Shown here: positions 1-13,556 of the stretch, one piece after another
How the letters are laid out: every line of letters begins with the position of its first letter
Numbering within the stretch: the stretch's first letter is position 1
Origin: Trichomonas vaginalis G3
Lineage: Eukaryota; Parabasalia; Trichomonadida; Trichomonadidae
Reading direction: 5' to 3'
Assembly: GCF_026262505.1 (NCBI RefSeq)
Contig: NC_067207.1
Span: 11,066,082-11,130,081 of the forward strand
DNA: 64,000 nt
The notes under the pieces: model-generated
The model's database searches: none
What the model saw: the letters and a program-made list of their open reading frames with translations, nothing else
Told to the model about the DNA's origin: nothing
Program-made: the position numbers and the translations under genes

Positions 1-651
1 AGATCTTTGATTTTTGCTAATATTATTTTTGATATATTATTTTTTTTAATCCTATCAGTAAATATTGTATCATTCTATCTTCATTCATATAATTGATACT
101 TTGTGTTCTAATGACAAACTTGATATTCAGGTATTTTGGCTATTTACAAGATATTTTAGAGGATAATTGCTCTTAAACAAGGAGCCAAATACTCGTTTCA
201 GCAGTGACGACCAATAAAATTATTCCAAAAAAACTTTTCAGATTTTGGTTTGTAAACTTTTTAATTTTATCGGTGATCGAAACTCTTGAAATCATGATAT
301 TTTCAGATTTTTTAAAGAAATTACACTTGGCCACATGCAATGTAGATTCACTAGTCAAGGTGTGGTAAACAAATAATATATCAAATCAAGTTTCGAAACA
401 TTCCGATCAAAGGGAAACAAAACAAAGCAGTTGCTTGGCCCGTCAAATTTTCACTTTTTTTTTCCAAAACCATAATCATTTATCTCACTATGGGAATGAT
501 TAGTTTTTACAATATTTAAATTGAGCAAAAAAATTTTATTTGAATTTCTCTCTCAATTACTAGTCAAATTCGGAACACTCCAAATTATATTACATATAAA
601 ATTAATGGATTTTTAATGTTTTCATAGAATTATCGTCCTTTCAAATTGGTC
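1..651. other. Intergenic, AT-rich, no gene seen
   Basis: This stretch precedes the calcium ATPase gene. It is AT-rich and I see no coding frame with family resemblance; the longest open frame is about 60 codons and unconvincing. It presumably holds upstream regulatory sequence for the ATPase, but apart from the initiator at its right edge I cannot name any site. Confidence 0.6.
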
Positions 652-660
652 TCATTTATT
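652..660 (+). promoter_or_regulatory. Initiator (Inr) of the calcium ATPase gene
   Basis: TCATTTATT lies 17 nt before the ATG at 669. It fits the trichomonad initiator consensus TCA(+1)Py(T/A), which would give a 5' leader of about 15 nt, typical for this lineage. Inference from motif and spacing only. Confidence 0.6.
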
Positions 661-668
661 TTTTACAA

Positions 669-3446
669 ATGACCCAATTAGAAGAAGATTTGTCTCCAGA
701 ACACCTTGAGAAGATACTTGTCGATGAAGATGACAAAGCTATCGATACTCTTGGCGGAGTTGAATGCGTTGCTACAAAGGTGAACTCCGATATTAAGAAA
801 GGTCTTTCGAAAAACCAACTAGAAAAACAAGAATCGAAGTATGGATCGAACTCAGTTCCAGTTCGTGAAGTTCCTTCGATATGGCAAATGCTTCTTGATG
901 CTTTAGATGATGCTACATTGAAGATTCTTATTGCATGTGCTATTTGTAGTTTAATTTTAGAAACCACTTTTGCTACTCCTGAAGAGAGAGGAACAGCCTG
1001 GATCGATGGAGCAGCTATTTTATGTGCAGTTTCTGTTGTTTCCCTTGTTCAAGCATTTTCTAATCATGACCAAGCATTACAATTCGCTAAAATTAATAGA
1101 TGTAATTATATATACCCAGTACATGTGATTAGAGATGGTTTCATGAATGAAATAAAGAGTTCGGAAGTACTTGTAGGTGATATCATTATTTTATCGCCAG
1201 GAGATAAGATTCCTGCAGATGGTATCATCATAGATTCCGATTCCCTTGAAATTGATACGTCAGCTGCAACAGGAGAGTCAAAACACGATCTGAAATCCCT
1301 TGACAACCCATTTTTACTCAGTGGCACCCTCGTCAGCCAAGGCCGCGGCAAATACCTTGTCCTTTGCGTAGGAAAACACTCCAATTTCGGCAGAATTTTC
1401 GCAACTCTTAATGAAGAGCAAAAACAGACACCTCTTCAAGATAAATTGGAAGATCTCGCTGAAAACATCGGTTACGCCGGTATGATCGTCGCCGTTGTGT
1501 CCTTTGTCGCCCTTTTCTTACATTGTATTTATATGAGAGTCACAACGGGCTGGAAATGGTCCGCCGCTCAAGATTTACTCGAGTATCTTGTCGGAGCTCT
1601 CTCAATCGTCGTCGTTGCTGTTCCAGAAGGTCTTCCTCTCGCAGTTACGATTTCTCTCGCATATTCAATGAAAAAGATGATGAAAGACAACAACTTCGTA
1701 CGCCACCTTCGCGCATGTGAGACAATGGGTAGCGCCACAGTCATTTGCACTGATAAAACAGGAACATTAACTCTCAACGAAATGAATGTCGAAAAAGTCA
1801 TTATCGGCGATCAAAACATAGACGCCAAAGACAAAGAACAAATTTCGCAATCATTACTTGATAAAATAATCGAATCTATCGCTGTAAATTCTACCGCAGA
1901 AATTACTGAGCACGGATCGTTCGGAACACAGACGGAATGCGCCCTCCTTAGATATGTAATCAGTTTCGGCGCCGATATACGCAAGATTCGTGACGAACAC
2001 TCTGATTTTCATCAATATCAGTTTTCTACTTTGAGAAAGACGATGTCTACATACTACAAATCGAATCAGAATACAATAGTTAGTGCTAAGGGTGCTTGGG
2101 AGTATATCCTTGGCCAGTGCAAATCATATTATTCGAAAGATGGAAAAATATACGACTTATCTAACGACGTACAAGCTTCAATGAAGAAAGTCATCGAAGC
2201 AGGATGCCGTCAAAGCTACAGAATGATGGCTGTCGCTATGAAAGAAGTCGAATCAGTTCCAAGAAACCAAGATGATGCAGAAAGTAACCTTACTTTACTT
2301 TGTGTCTTTGCCATCCGTGATTCCCTCCGTCCATCTACTCCATCTGCCATTGCAGAATGCCAACACGCTGGCATCAGAGTCATAATGATCACTGGAGACA
2401 ATCCACTTACGGCCACGGCCATAGCCAACGATTGCGGCATACAGACAGGCGACAGATCCGTCCTTACAGGTGACGATCTCCGTGGAAAATCCGAAAAAGA
2501 AATTGAAGATCTCGTAAAATCCTGCTGTGTCGTTGCCAGAGCCAAGCCACTGGATAAATACGCTGTTGTCAATGCTCTACAGCGTCAGGGCGAGATAGTG
2601 GCCGTAACTGGCGACGGAACAAACGATGCTCCTGCATTACACACAGCAGACGTTGGTTTGTCAATGGGAATCTGCGGAACAGAGCTTGCTAAAGAAGCCT
2701 CAGACATTGTCATCCTTGATGATAACTTCAAATCCATTGTTTCCTCAGTAATGTGGGGAAGATGCATTTACAACAACGTCAGAAGGTTCCTACAGTTCCA
2801 ATTGACAGCAAATGTTGGAACACTCTTTATTTCCTTCCTGTCGTCCGTAATTCTGCAGGATACTCCGTTCAAAGCTGTACAATTATTATGGATTAACATG
2901 ATCATGGACTCTCTTGGAGCTCTCGCGTTGGCTACATCGATGCCACAAAGAACTTTACTTCACAGACCTCCAAATGATAGAGAAGTTCCTCTAATTTCGA
3001 GATTCATGATTAAAAACATCGGATCTCAATCGTTCTATCAGATATTGCTTATGATGATCTTGCTTGTGTTCCACGGACAAATAGAAGCGAGATCTGTTCA
3101 CCATTATACATTGATTTTCAATGTTTTCGTTTATTGCCAGGTTTTCAACTTAATCAACGCGAGAGTTGTTGACAGAGAGGATAAGATATTCGACGCTTTC
3201 TTCTCTAACCCTCTGTTCTTGATTATAATGGGAGGTATCGCAATCGTTGAGTTCATCTTGGTTCAGCTCTGCGGAAAGTTCTTCGCATCAGAGAAATTGT
3301 CACTTTCTGAGTGGATTTTCTCTGTTTCTATTGGCGCTTTCTGCGTCCCGTACGGACTTGTTGTTCGTGCATTGCCAATCAACATTTTCAACCAGATTGT
3401 TGACGCTTTCGATTACATCAAGGGATTGTTCATAAAGAGCGAATAA
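669..3446 (+). CDS. P-type Ca2+-transporting ATPase, plasma-membrane (P2B) type
   Basis: 925 aa. P-type ATPases couple ATP hydrolysis to cation export; this one matches the PMCA class. Visible motifs: actuator TGES at residues 201-204; PEGLP in M4 at about 319-323; phosphorylation site CTDKTGTLT with Asp362; nucleotide-binding SAKGAWE near 472; TGDNP near 574-578; hinge TGDGTNDAP at 647-655; and an M6 segment with NMIMDSLGALALAT. Hydrophobic segments M1-M10 are in the expected places. The C-terminus stops soon after M10 (ending LFIKSE), without the long calmodulin-binding tail of animal PMCAs. The start fits the initiator 17 nt upstream. The stop TAA overlaps a TAAA, the trichomonad poly(A) signal. 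Oddity: the last codons and 3' flank are the seed of the downstream 171-bp tandem array. Confidence 0.95.
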   Translation: MTQLEEDLSPEHLEKILVDEDDKAIDTLGGVECVATKVNSDIKKGLSKNQLEKQESKYGSNSVPVREVPSIWQMLLDALDDATLKILIACAICSLILETTFATPEERGTAWIDGAAILCAVSVVSLVQAFSNHDQALQFAKINRCNYIYPVHVIRDGFMNEIKSSEVLVGDIIILSPGDKIPADGIIIDSDSLEIDTSAATGESKHDLKSLDNPFLLSGTLVSQGRGKYLVLCVGKHSNFGRIFATLNEEQKQTPLQDKLEDLAENIGYAGMIVAVVSFVALFLHCIYMRVTTGWKWSAAQDLLEYLVGALSIVVVAVPEGLPLAVTISLAYSMKKMMKDNNFVRHLRACETMGSATVICTDKTGTLTLNEMNVEKVIIGDQNIDAKDKEQISQSLLDKIIESIAVNSTAEITEHGSFGTQTECALLRYVISFGADIRKIRDEHSDFHQYQFSTLRKTMSTYYKSNQNTIVSAKGAWEYILGQCKSYYSKDGKIYDLSNDVQASMKKVIEAGCRQSYRMMAVAMKEVESVPRNQDDAESNLTLLCVFAIRDSLRPSTPSAIAECQHAGIRVIMITGDNPLTATAIANDCGIQTGDRSVLTGDDLRGKSEKEIEDLVKSCCVVARAKPLDKYAVVNALQRQGEIVAVTGDGTNDAPALHTADVGLSMGICGTELAKEASDIVILDDNFKSIVSSVMWGRCIYNNVRRFLQFQLTANVGTLFISFLSSVILQDTPFKAVQLLWINMIMDSLGALALATSMPQRTLLHRPPNDREVPLISRFMIKNIGSQSFYQILLMMILLVFHGQIEARSVHHYTLIFNVFVYCQVFNLINARVVDREDKIFDAFFSNPLFLIIMGGIAIVEFILVQLCGKFFASEKLSLSEWIFSVSIGAFCVPYGLVVRALPINIFNQIVDAFDYIKGLFIKSE

Positions 3447-6400
3447 AGAAATGTTATTATTATCTCTAAATTTATAAATATTTTTTTCTATAACTATTGA
3501 GATTAAAAGAACAAACAGAGTTTTTTTGGGCAATGATGAAGAATGACATAATCTCTATACTCAGATTGTATTGAAGTTTTCGATTACATCAAGGGATTGT
3601 TCATAAAGAGCGAATAAAGAAATGTTATTATTATCTCTAAATTTATAAATATTTTTTTCTATAACTATTGAGATTAAAAGAACAAACAGAGTTTTTTTGG
3701 GCAATGATGAAGAATGACATAATCTCTATACTCAGATTGTATTGAAGTTTTCGATTACATCAAGGGATTGTTCATAAAGAGCGAATAAAGAAATGTTATT
3801 ATTATCTCTAAATTTATAAATATTTTTTTCTATAACTATTGAGATTAAGATAACAAACAGAGTTTTTTTGGGCAATGATGAAGAATGACATAATCTCTAT
3901 ACTCAGATTGTATTGAAGTTTTCGATTACATCAAGGGATTGTTCATAAAGAGCGAATAAAGAAATGTTATTATTATCTCTAAATTTATAAATATTTTTTT
4001 CTATAACTATTGAGATTAAGATAACAAACAGAGTTTTTTTGGGCAATGATGAAGAATGACATAATCTCTATACTCAGATTGTATTGAAGTTTTCGATTAC
4101 ATCAAGGGATTGTTCATAAAGAGCGAATAAAGAAATGTTATTATTATCTCTAAATTTATAAATATTTTTTTCTATAACTATTGAGATTAAGATAACAAAC
4201 AGAGTTTTTTTGGGCAATGATGAAGAATGACATAATCTCTATACTCAGATTGTATTGAAGTTTTCGATTACATCAAGGGATTGTTCATAAAGAGCGAATA
4301 AAGAAATGTTATTATTATCTCTAAATTTATAAATATTTTTTTCTATAACTATTGAGATTAAGATAACAAACAGAGTTTTTTTTGGGCAATGATGAAGAAT
4401 GACATAATCTCTATACTCAGATTGTATTGAAGTTTTCGATTACATCAAGGGATTGTTCATAAAGAGCGAATAAAGAAATGTTATTATTATCTCTAAATTT
4501 ATAAATATTTTTTTCTATAACTATTGAGATTAAAAGAACAAACAGAGTTTTTTTTGGGCAATGATGAAGAATGACATAATCTCTATACTCAGATTGTATT
4601 GAAGTTTTCGATTACATCAAGGGATTGTTCATAAAGAGCGAATAAAGAAATGTTATTATTATCTCTAAATTTATAAATATTTTTTTCTATAACTATTGAG
4701 ATTAAGATAACAAACAGAGTTTTTTTGGGCAATGATGAAGAATGACATAATCTCTATACTCAGATTGTATTGAAGTTTTCGATTACATCAAGGGATTGTT
4801 CATAAAGAGCGAATAAAGAAATGTTATTATTATCTCTAAATTTATAAATATTTTTTTCTATAACTATTGAGATTAAAAGAACAAACAGAGTTTTTTTGGG
4901 CAATGATGAAGAATGACATAATCTCTATACTCAGATTGTATTGAAGTTTTCGATTACATCAAGGGATTGTTCATAAAGAGCGAATAAAGAAATGTTATTA
5001 TTATCTCTAAATTTATAAATATTTTTTTCTATAACTATTGAGATTAAAAGAACAAACAGAGTTTTTTTGGGCAATGATGAAGAATGACATAATCTCTATA
5101 CTCAGATTGTATTGAAGTTTTCGATTACATCAAGGGATTGTTCATAAAGAGCGAATAAAGAAATGTTATTATTATCTCTAAATTTATAAATATTTTTTTC
5201 TATAACTATTGAGATTAAAAGAACAAACAGAGTTTTTTTTGGGCAATGATGAAGAATGACATAATCTCTATACTCAGATTGTATTGAAGTTTTCGATTAC
5301 ATCAAGGGATTGTTCATAAAGAGCGAATAAAGAAATGTTATTATTATCTCTAAATTTATAAATATTTTTTTCTATAACTATTGAGATTAAGATAACAAAC
5401 AGAGTTTTTTTTGGGCAATGATGAAGAATGACATAATCTCTATACTCAGATTGTATTGAAGTTTTCGATTACATCAAGGGATTGTTCATAAAGAGCGAAT
5501 AAAGAAATGTTATTATTATCTCTAAATTTATAAATATTTTTTTCTATAACTATTGAGATTAAGAACAAACAGAGTTTTTTTGGGCAATGATGAAGAATGA
5601 CATAATCTCTATACTCAGATTGTATTGAAGTTTTCGATTACATCAAGGGATTGTTCATAAAGAGCGAATAAAGAAATGTTATTATTATCTCTAAATTTAT
5701 AAATATTTTTTTCTATAACTATTGAGATTAAGATAACAAACAGAGTTTTTTTGGGCAATGATGAAGAATGACATAATCTCTATACTCAGATTGTATTGAA
5801 GTTTTCGATTACATCAAGGGATTGTTCATAAAGAGCGAATAAAGAAATGTTATTATTATCTCTAAATTTATAAATATTTTTTTCTATAACTATTGAGATT
5901 AAGATAACAAACAGAGTTTTTTTGGGCAATGATGAAGAATGACATAATCTCTATACTCAGATTGTATTGAAGTTTTCGATTACATCAAGGGATTGTTCAT
6001 AAAGAGCGAATAAAGAAATGTTATTATTATCTCTAAATTTATAAATATTTTTTTCTATAACTATTGAGATTAAGATAACAAACAGAGTTTTTTTTGGGCA
6101 ATGATGAAGAATGACATAATCTCTATACTCAGATTGTATTGAAGTTTTCGATTACATCAAGGGATTGTTCATAAAGAGCGAATAAAGAAATGTTATTATT
6201 ATCTCTAAATTTATAAATATTTTTTTCTATAACTATTGAGATTAAAAGAACAAACAGAGTTTTTTTGGGCAATGATGAAGAATGACATAATCTCTATACT
6301 CAGATTGTATTGAAGTTTTCGATTACATCAAGGGATTGTTCATAAAGAGCGAATAAAGAAATGTTATTATTATCTCTAAATTTATAAATATTTTTTTCTA

Positions 6401-9400
6401 TAACTATTGAGATTAAGATAACAAACAGAGTTTTTTTGGGCAATGATGAAGAATGACATAATCTCTATACTCAGATTGTATTGAAGTTTTCGATTACATC
6501 AAGGGATTGTTCATAAAGAGCGAATAAAGAAATGTTATTATTATCTCTAAATTTATAAATATTTTTTTCTATAACTATTGAGATTAAGATAACAAACAGA
6601 GTTTTTTTGGGCAATGATGAAGAATGACATAATCTCTATACTCAGATTGTATTGAAGTTTTCGATTACATCAAGGGATTGTTCATAAAGAGCGAATAAAG
6701 AAATGTTATTATTATCTCTAAATTTATAAATATTTTTTTCTATAACTATTGAGATTAAAAAACAAACAGAGTTTTTTTGGGCAATGATGAAGAATGACAT
6801 AATCTCTATACTCAGATTGTATTGAAGTTTTCGATTACATCAAGGGATTGTTCATAAAGAGCGAATAAAGAAATGTTATTATTATCTCTAAATTTATAAA
6901 TATTTTTTTCTATAACTATTGAGATTAAGATAACAAACAGAGTTTTTTTGGGCAATGATGAAGAATGACATAATCTCTATACTCAGATTGTATTGAAGTT
7001 TTCGATTACATCAAGGGATTGTTCATAAAGAGCGAATAAAGAAATGTTATTATTATCTCTAAATTTATAAATATTTTTTTCTATAACTATTGAGATTAAG
7101 ATAACAAACAGAGTTTTTTTGGGCAATGATGAAGAATGACATAATCTCTATACTCAGATTGTATTGAAGTTTTCGATTACATCAAGGGATTGTTCATAAA
7201 GAGCGAATAAAGAAATGTTATTATTATCTCTAAATTTATAAATATTTTTTTCTATAACTATTGAGATTAAGATAACAAACAGAGTTTTTTTGGGCAATGA
7301 TGAAGAATGACATAATCTCTATACTCAGATTGTATTGAAGTTTTCGATTACATCAAGGGATTGTTCATAAAGAGCGAATAAAGAAATGTTATTATTATCT
7401 CTAAATTTATAAATATTTTTTTCTATAACTATTGAGATTAAGATAACAAACAGAGTTTTTTTGGGCAATGATGAAGAATGACATAATCTCTATACTCAGA
7501 TTGTATTGAAGTTTTCGATTACATCAAGGGATTGTTCATAAAGAGCGAATAAAGAAATGTTATTATTATCTCTAAATTTATAAATATTTTTTTCTATAAC
7601 TATTGAGATTAAGATAACAAACAGAGTTTTTTTGGGCAATGATGAAGAATGACATAATCTCTATACTCAGATTGTATTGAAGTTTTCGATTACATCAAGG
7701 GATTGTTCATAAAGAGCGAATAAAGAAATGTTATTATTATCTCTAAATTTATAAATATTTTTTTCTATAACTATTGAGATTAAAAGAACAAACAGAGTTT
7801 TTTTGGGCAATGATGAAGAATGACATAATCTCTATACTCAGATTGTATTGAAGTTTTCGATTACATCAAGGGATTGTTCATAAAGAGCGAATAAAGAAAT
7901 GTTATTATTATCTCTAAATTTATAAATATTTTTTTCTATAACTATTGAGATTAAGATAACAAACAGAGTTTTTTTGGGCAATGATGAAGAATGACATAAT
8001 CTCTATACTCAGATTGTATTGAAGTTTTCGATTACATCAAGGGATTGTTCATAAAGAGCGAATAAAGAAATGTTATTATTATCTCTAAATTTATAAATAT
8101 TTTTTTCTATAACTATTGAGATTAAGATAACAAACAGAGTTTTTTTGGGCAATGATGAAGAATGACATAATCTCTATACTCAGATTGTATTGAAGTTTTC
8201 GATTACATCAAGGGATTGTTCATAAAGAGCGAATAAAGAAATGTTATATTATCTCTAAATTTATAAATATTTTTTTCTATAACTATTGAGATTAAGATAA
8301 CAAACAGAGTTTTTTTGGGCAATGATGAAGAATGACATAATCTCTATACTCAGATTGTATTGAAGTTTTCGATTACATCAAGGGATTGTTCATAAAGAGC
8401 GAATAAAGAAATGTTATTATTATCTCTAAATTTATAAATATTTTTTTCTATAACTATTGAGATTAAGATAACAAACAGAGTTTTTTTGGGCAATGATGAA
8501 GAATGACATAATCTCTATACTCAGATTGTATTGAAGTTTTCGATTACATCAAGGGATTGTTCATAAAGAGCGAATAAAGAAATGTTATTATTATCTCTAA
8601 ATTTATAAATATTTTTTTCTATAACTATTGAGATTAAGATAACAAACAGAGTTTTTTTGGGCAATGATGAAGAATGACATAATCTCTATACTCAGATTGT
8701 ATTGAAGTTTTCGATTACATCAAGGGATTGTTCATAAAGAGCGAATAAAGAAATGTTATTATTATCTCTAAATTTATAAATATTTTTTTCTATAACTATT
8801 GAGATTAAGATAACAAACAGAGTTTTTTTGGGCAATGATGAAGAATGACATAATCTCTATACTCAGATTGTATTGAAGTTTTCGATTACATCAAGGGATT
8901 GTTCATAAAGAGCGAATAAAGAAATGTTATTATTATCTCTAAATTTATAAATATTTTTTTCTATAACTATTGAGATTAAGATAACAAACAGAGTTTTTTT
9001 GGGCAATGATGAAGAATGACATAATCTCTATACTCAGATTGTATTGAAGTTTTCGATTACATCAAGGGATTGTTCATAAAGAGCGAATAAAGAAATGTTA
9101 TTATTATCTCTAAATTTATAAATATTTTTTTCTATAACTATTGAGATTAAGATAACAAACAGAGTTTTTTTGGGCAATGATGAAGAATGACATAATCTCT
9201 ATACTCAGATTGTATTGAAGTTTTCGATTACATCAAGGGATTGTTCATAAAGAGCGAATAAAGAAATGTTATTATTATCTCTAAATTTATAAATATTTTT
9301 TCTATAACTATTGAGATTAAGATAACAAACAGAGTTTTTTTGGGCAATGATGAAGAATGACATAATCTCTATACTCAGATTGTATTGAAGTTTTCGATTA

Positions 9401-12400
9401 CATCAAGGGATTGTTCATAAAGAGCGAATAAAGAAATGTTATTATTATCTCTAAATTTATAAATATTTTTTTCTATAACTATTGAGATTAAGATAACAAA
9501 CAGAGTTTTTTTGGGCAATGATGAAGAATGACATAATCTCTATACTCAGATTGTATTGAAGTTTTCGATTACATCAAGGGATTGTTCATAAAGAGCGAAT
9601 AAAGAAATGTTATTATTATCTCTAAATTTATAAATATTTTTTTCTATAACTATTGAGATTAAGATAACAAACAGAGTTTTTTTGGGCAATGATGAAGAAT
9701 GACATAATCTCTATACTCAGATTGTATTGAAGTTTTCGATTACATCAAGGGATTGTTCATAAAGAGCGAATAAAGAAATGTTATTATTATCTCTAAATTT
9801 ATAAATATTTTTTTCTATAACTATTGAGATTAAGATAACAAACAGAGTTTTTTGGGCAATGATGAAGAATGACATAATCTCTATACTCAGATTGTATTGA
9901 AGTTTTCGATTACATCAAGGGATTGTTCATAAAGAGCGAATAAAGAAATGTTATTATTATCTCTAAATTTATAAATATTTTTTTCTATAACTATTGAGAT
10001 TAAGATAACAAACAGAGTTTTTTTGGGCAATGATGAAGAATGACATAATCTCTATACTCAGATTGTATTGAAGTTTTCGATTACATCAAGGGATTGTTCA
10101 TAAAGAGCGAATAAAGAAATGTTATTATTATCTCTAAATTTATAAATATTTTTTCTATAACTATTGAGATTAAGATAACAAACAGAGTTTTTTTGGGCAA
10201 TGATGAAGAATGACATAATCTCTATACTCAGATTGTATTGAAGTTTTCGATTACATCAAGGGATTGTTCATAAAGAGCGAATAAAGAAATGTTATTATTA
10301 TCTCTAAATTTATAAATATTTTTTTCTATAACTATTGAGATTAAGATAACAAACAGAGTTTTTTTTGGGCAATGATGAAGAATGACATAATCTCTATACT
10401 CAGATTGTATTGAAGTTTTCGATTACATCAAGGGATTGTTCATAAAGAGCGAATAAAGAAATGTTATTATTATCTCTAAATTTATAAATATTTTTTTCTA
10501 TAACTATTGAGATTAAGATAACAAACAGAGTTTTTTTGGGCAATGATGAAGAATGACATAATCTCTATACTCAGATTGTATTGAAGTTTTCGATTACATC
10601 AAGGGATTGTTCATAAAGAGCGAATAAAGAAATGTTATTATTATCTCTAAATTTATAAATATTTTTTCTATAACTATTGAGATTAAATAACAAACAGAGT
10701 TTTTTTGGGCAATGATGAAGAATGACATAATCTCTATACTCAGATTGTATTGAAGTTTTCGATTACATCAAGGATTGTTCATAAAGAGCGAATAAAGAAA
10801 TGTTATTATTATCTCTAAATTTATAAATATTTTTTTCTATAACTATTGAGATTAAGATAACAAACAGAGTTTTTTTGGGCAATGATGAAGAATGACATAA
10901 TCTCTATACTCAGATTGTATTGAAGTTTTCGATTACATCAAGGGATTGTTCATAAAGAGCGAATAAAGAAATGTTATTATTATCTCTAAATTTATAAATA
11001 TTTTTTTCTATAACTATTGAGATTAAAAACAAACAGAGTTTTTTTGGGCAATGATGAAAGACATAATCTCTATACTCAGATTGTATTGAAGTTTTCGATT
11101 ACATCAAGGGATTGTTCATAAAGAGCGAATAAAGAAATGTTATTATTATCTCTAAATTTATAAATATTTTTTTCTATAACTATTGAGATTAAGATAACAA
11201 ACAGAGTTTTTTTGGGCAATGATGAAGAATGACATAATCTCTATACTCAGATTGTATTGAAGTTTTCGATTACATCAAGGGATTGTTCATAAAGAGCGAA
11301 TAAAGAAATGTTATTATTATCTCTAAATTTATAAATATTTTTTTCTATAACTATTGAGATTAAGATAACAAACAGAGTTTTTTTGGGCAATGATGAAGAA
11401 TGACATAATCTCTATACTCAGATTGTATTGAAGTTTTCGATTACATCAAGGGATTGTTCATAAAGAGCGAATAAAGAAATGTTATTATTATCTCTAAATT
11501 TATAAATATTTTTTTCTATAACTATTGAGATTAAAAGAACAAACAGAGTTTTTTTTGGGCAATGATGAAGAATGACATAATCTCTATACTCAGATTGTAT
11601 TGAAGTTTTCGATTACATCAAGGGATTGTTCATAAAGAGCGAATAAAGAAATGTTATTATTATCTCTAAAATTTATAAATATTTTTTTCTATAACTATTG
11701 AGATTAAGATAACAAACAGAGTTTTTTTGGGCAATGATGAAGAATGACATAATCTCTATACTCAGATTGTATTGAAGTTTTCGATTACATCAAGGGATTG
11801 TTCATAAAGAGCGAATAAGAAATGTTATTATTATCTCTAAATTTATAAATATTTTTTTCTATAACTATTGAGATTAAAAGAAAAACAGAGTTTTTTTGGG
11901 CAATGATGAAGAATGACATAAATTCTATACTCAGATTGTATTGAAGTTTTCGATTACATCAAGGGATTGTTCATAAAGAGCGAATAAAGAAATGTTATTA
12001 TTATCTCTAAATTTATAAATATTTTTTTCTATAACTATTGAGATTAAGATAACAAACAGAGTTTTTTTGGGCAATGATGAAGAATGACATAATCTCTATA
12101 CTCAGATTGTATTGAAGTTTTCGATTACATCAAGGGATTGTTCATAAAGAGCGAATAAAGAAATGTTATTATTATCTCTAAATTTATAAATATTTTTTTC
12201 TATAACTATTGAGATTAAAAGAACAAACAGAGTTTTTTTGGGCAATGATGAAGAATGACATAATCTCTATACTCAGATTGTATTGAAGTTTTCGATTACA
12301 TCAAGGGATTGTTCATAAAGAGCGAATAAAGAAATGTTATTATTATCTCTAAATTTATAAATATTTTTTTCTATAACTATTGAGATTAAGATAACAAACA

Positions 12401-13556
12401 GAGTTTTTTTGGGCAATGATGAAGAATGACATAATCTCTATACTCAGATTGTATTGAAGTTTTCGATTACATCAAGGGATTGTTCATAAAGAGCGAATAA
12501 AGAAATGTTATTATTATCTCTAAATTTATAAATATTTTTTTCTATAACTATTGAGATTAAGATAACAAACAGAGTTTTTTTTGGGCAATGATGAAGAATG
12601 ACATAATCTCTATACTCAGATTGTATTGAAGTTTTCGATTACATCAAGGGATTGTTCATAAAGAGCGAATAAAGAAATGTTATTATTATCTCTAAATTTA
12701 TAAATATTTTTTTCTATAACTATTGAGATTAAAAGAACAAACAGAGTTTTTTTTGGGCAATGATGAAGAATGACATAATCTCTATACTCAGATTGTATTG
12801 AAGTTTTCGATTACATCAAGGGATTGTTCATAAAGAGCGAATAAAGAAATGTTATTATTATCTCTAAATTTATAAATATTTTTTTCTATAACTATTGAGA
12901 TTAAAAGACAAACAGAGTTTTTTTGGGCAATGATGAAGAATGACATAATCTCTATACTCAGATTGTATTGAAGTTTCGATTACATCAAGGGATTGTTCAT
13001 AAAGAGCGAATAAAGAAATGTTATTATTATCTCTAAATTTATAAATATTTTTTTCTATAACTATTGAGATTAAGATAACAAACAGAGTTTTTTTGGGCAA
13101 TGATGAAGAATGACATAATCTCTATACTCAGATTGTATTGAAGTTTTCGATTACATCAAGGGATTGTTCATAAAGAGCGAATAAAGAAATGTTATTATTA
13201 TCTCTAAATTTATAAATATTTTTTTCTATAACTATTGAGATTAAGATAACAAACAGAGTTTTTTTGGGCAATGATGAAGAATGACATAATCTCTATACTC
13301 AGATTGTATTGAAGTTTTCGATTACATCAAGGGATTGTTCATAAAGAGCGAATAAAGAAATGTTATTATTATCTCTAAATTTATATATATTTTTTCTATA
13401 ACTATTGAGATTAAGATAACAAACAGAGTTTTTTTGGGCAATGATGAAGAATGACATAATCTCTATACTCAGATTGTATTGAAGTTTTCGATTACATCAA
13501 GGGATTGTTCATAAGGAAATGTTATTATTATCTCTAAATAAATATTTTTTCTATAA
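3393..13556 (+). repeat. 171-bp tandem array, about 59 copies, derived from the 3' end of the Ca-ATPase gene
   Basis: Spacing between identical landmarks (CGATTACATCAAGGG at 3581, 3752, 3923) is 171 bp. The first unit lies inside the ATPase gene: CAGATTGT at 3393 precedes its final codons, and the same octamer recurs at 3562 at the end of the unit. Every unit therefore carries the last dozen codons of the ATPase, its stop, the TAAA signal and about 125 bp of 3' flank. Copies are near-identical. They differ mainly at two spots: GATTAAAAGAAC versus GATTAAGATAAC, and a T run of 7 or 8. A few copies have single-base indels, and the last units are degraded, fading out near 13556. No unit has a promoter or long frame of its own. 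Confidence 0.95.

Noticed and set aside
3300-13100. Minus-strand frames of about 76 codons within the satellite
   Set aside because: They arise where a unit variant happens to lack a stop; not conserved among units.
3393-13556. CRISPR array or centromeric alpha-satellite
   Set aside because: Units are contiguous with no unique spacers. The 171-bp length equals the human alpha-satellite monomer only by chance; the sequence derives from the ATPase gene.
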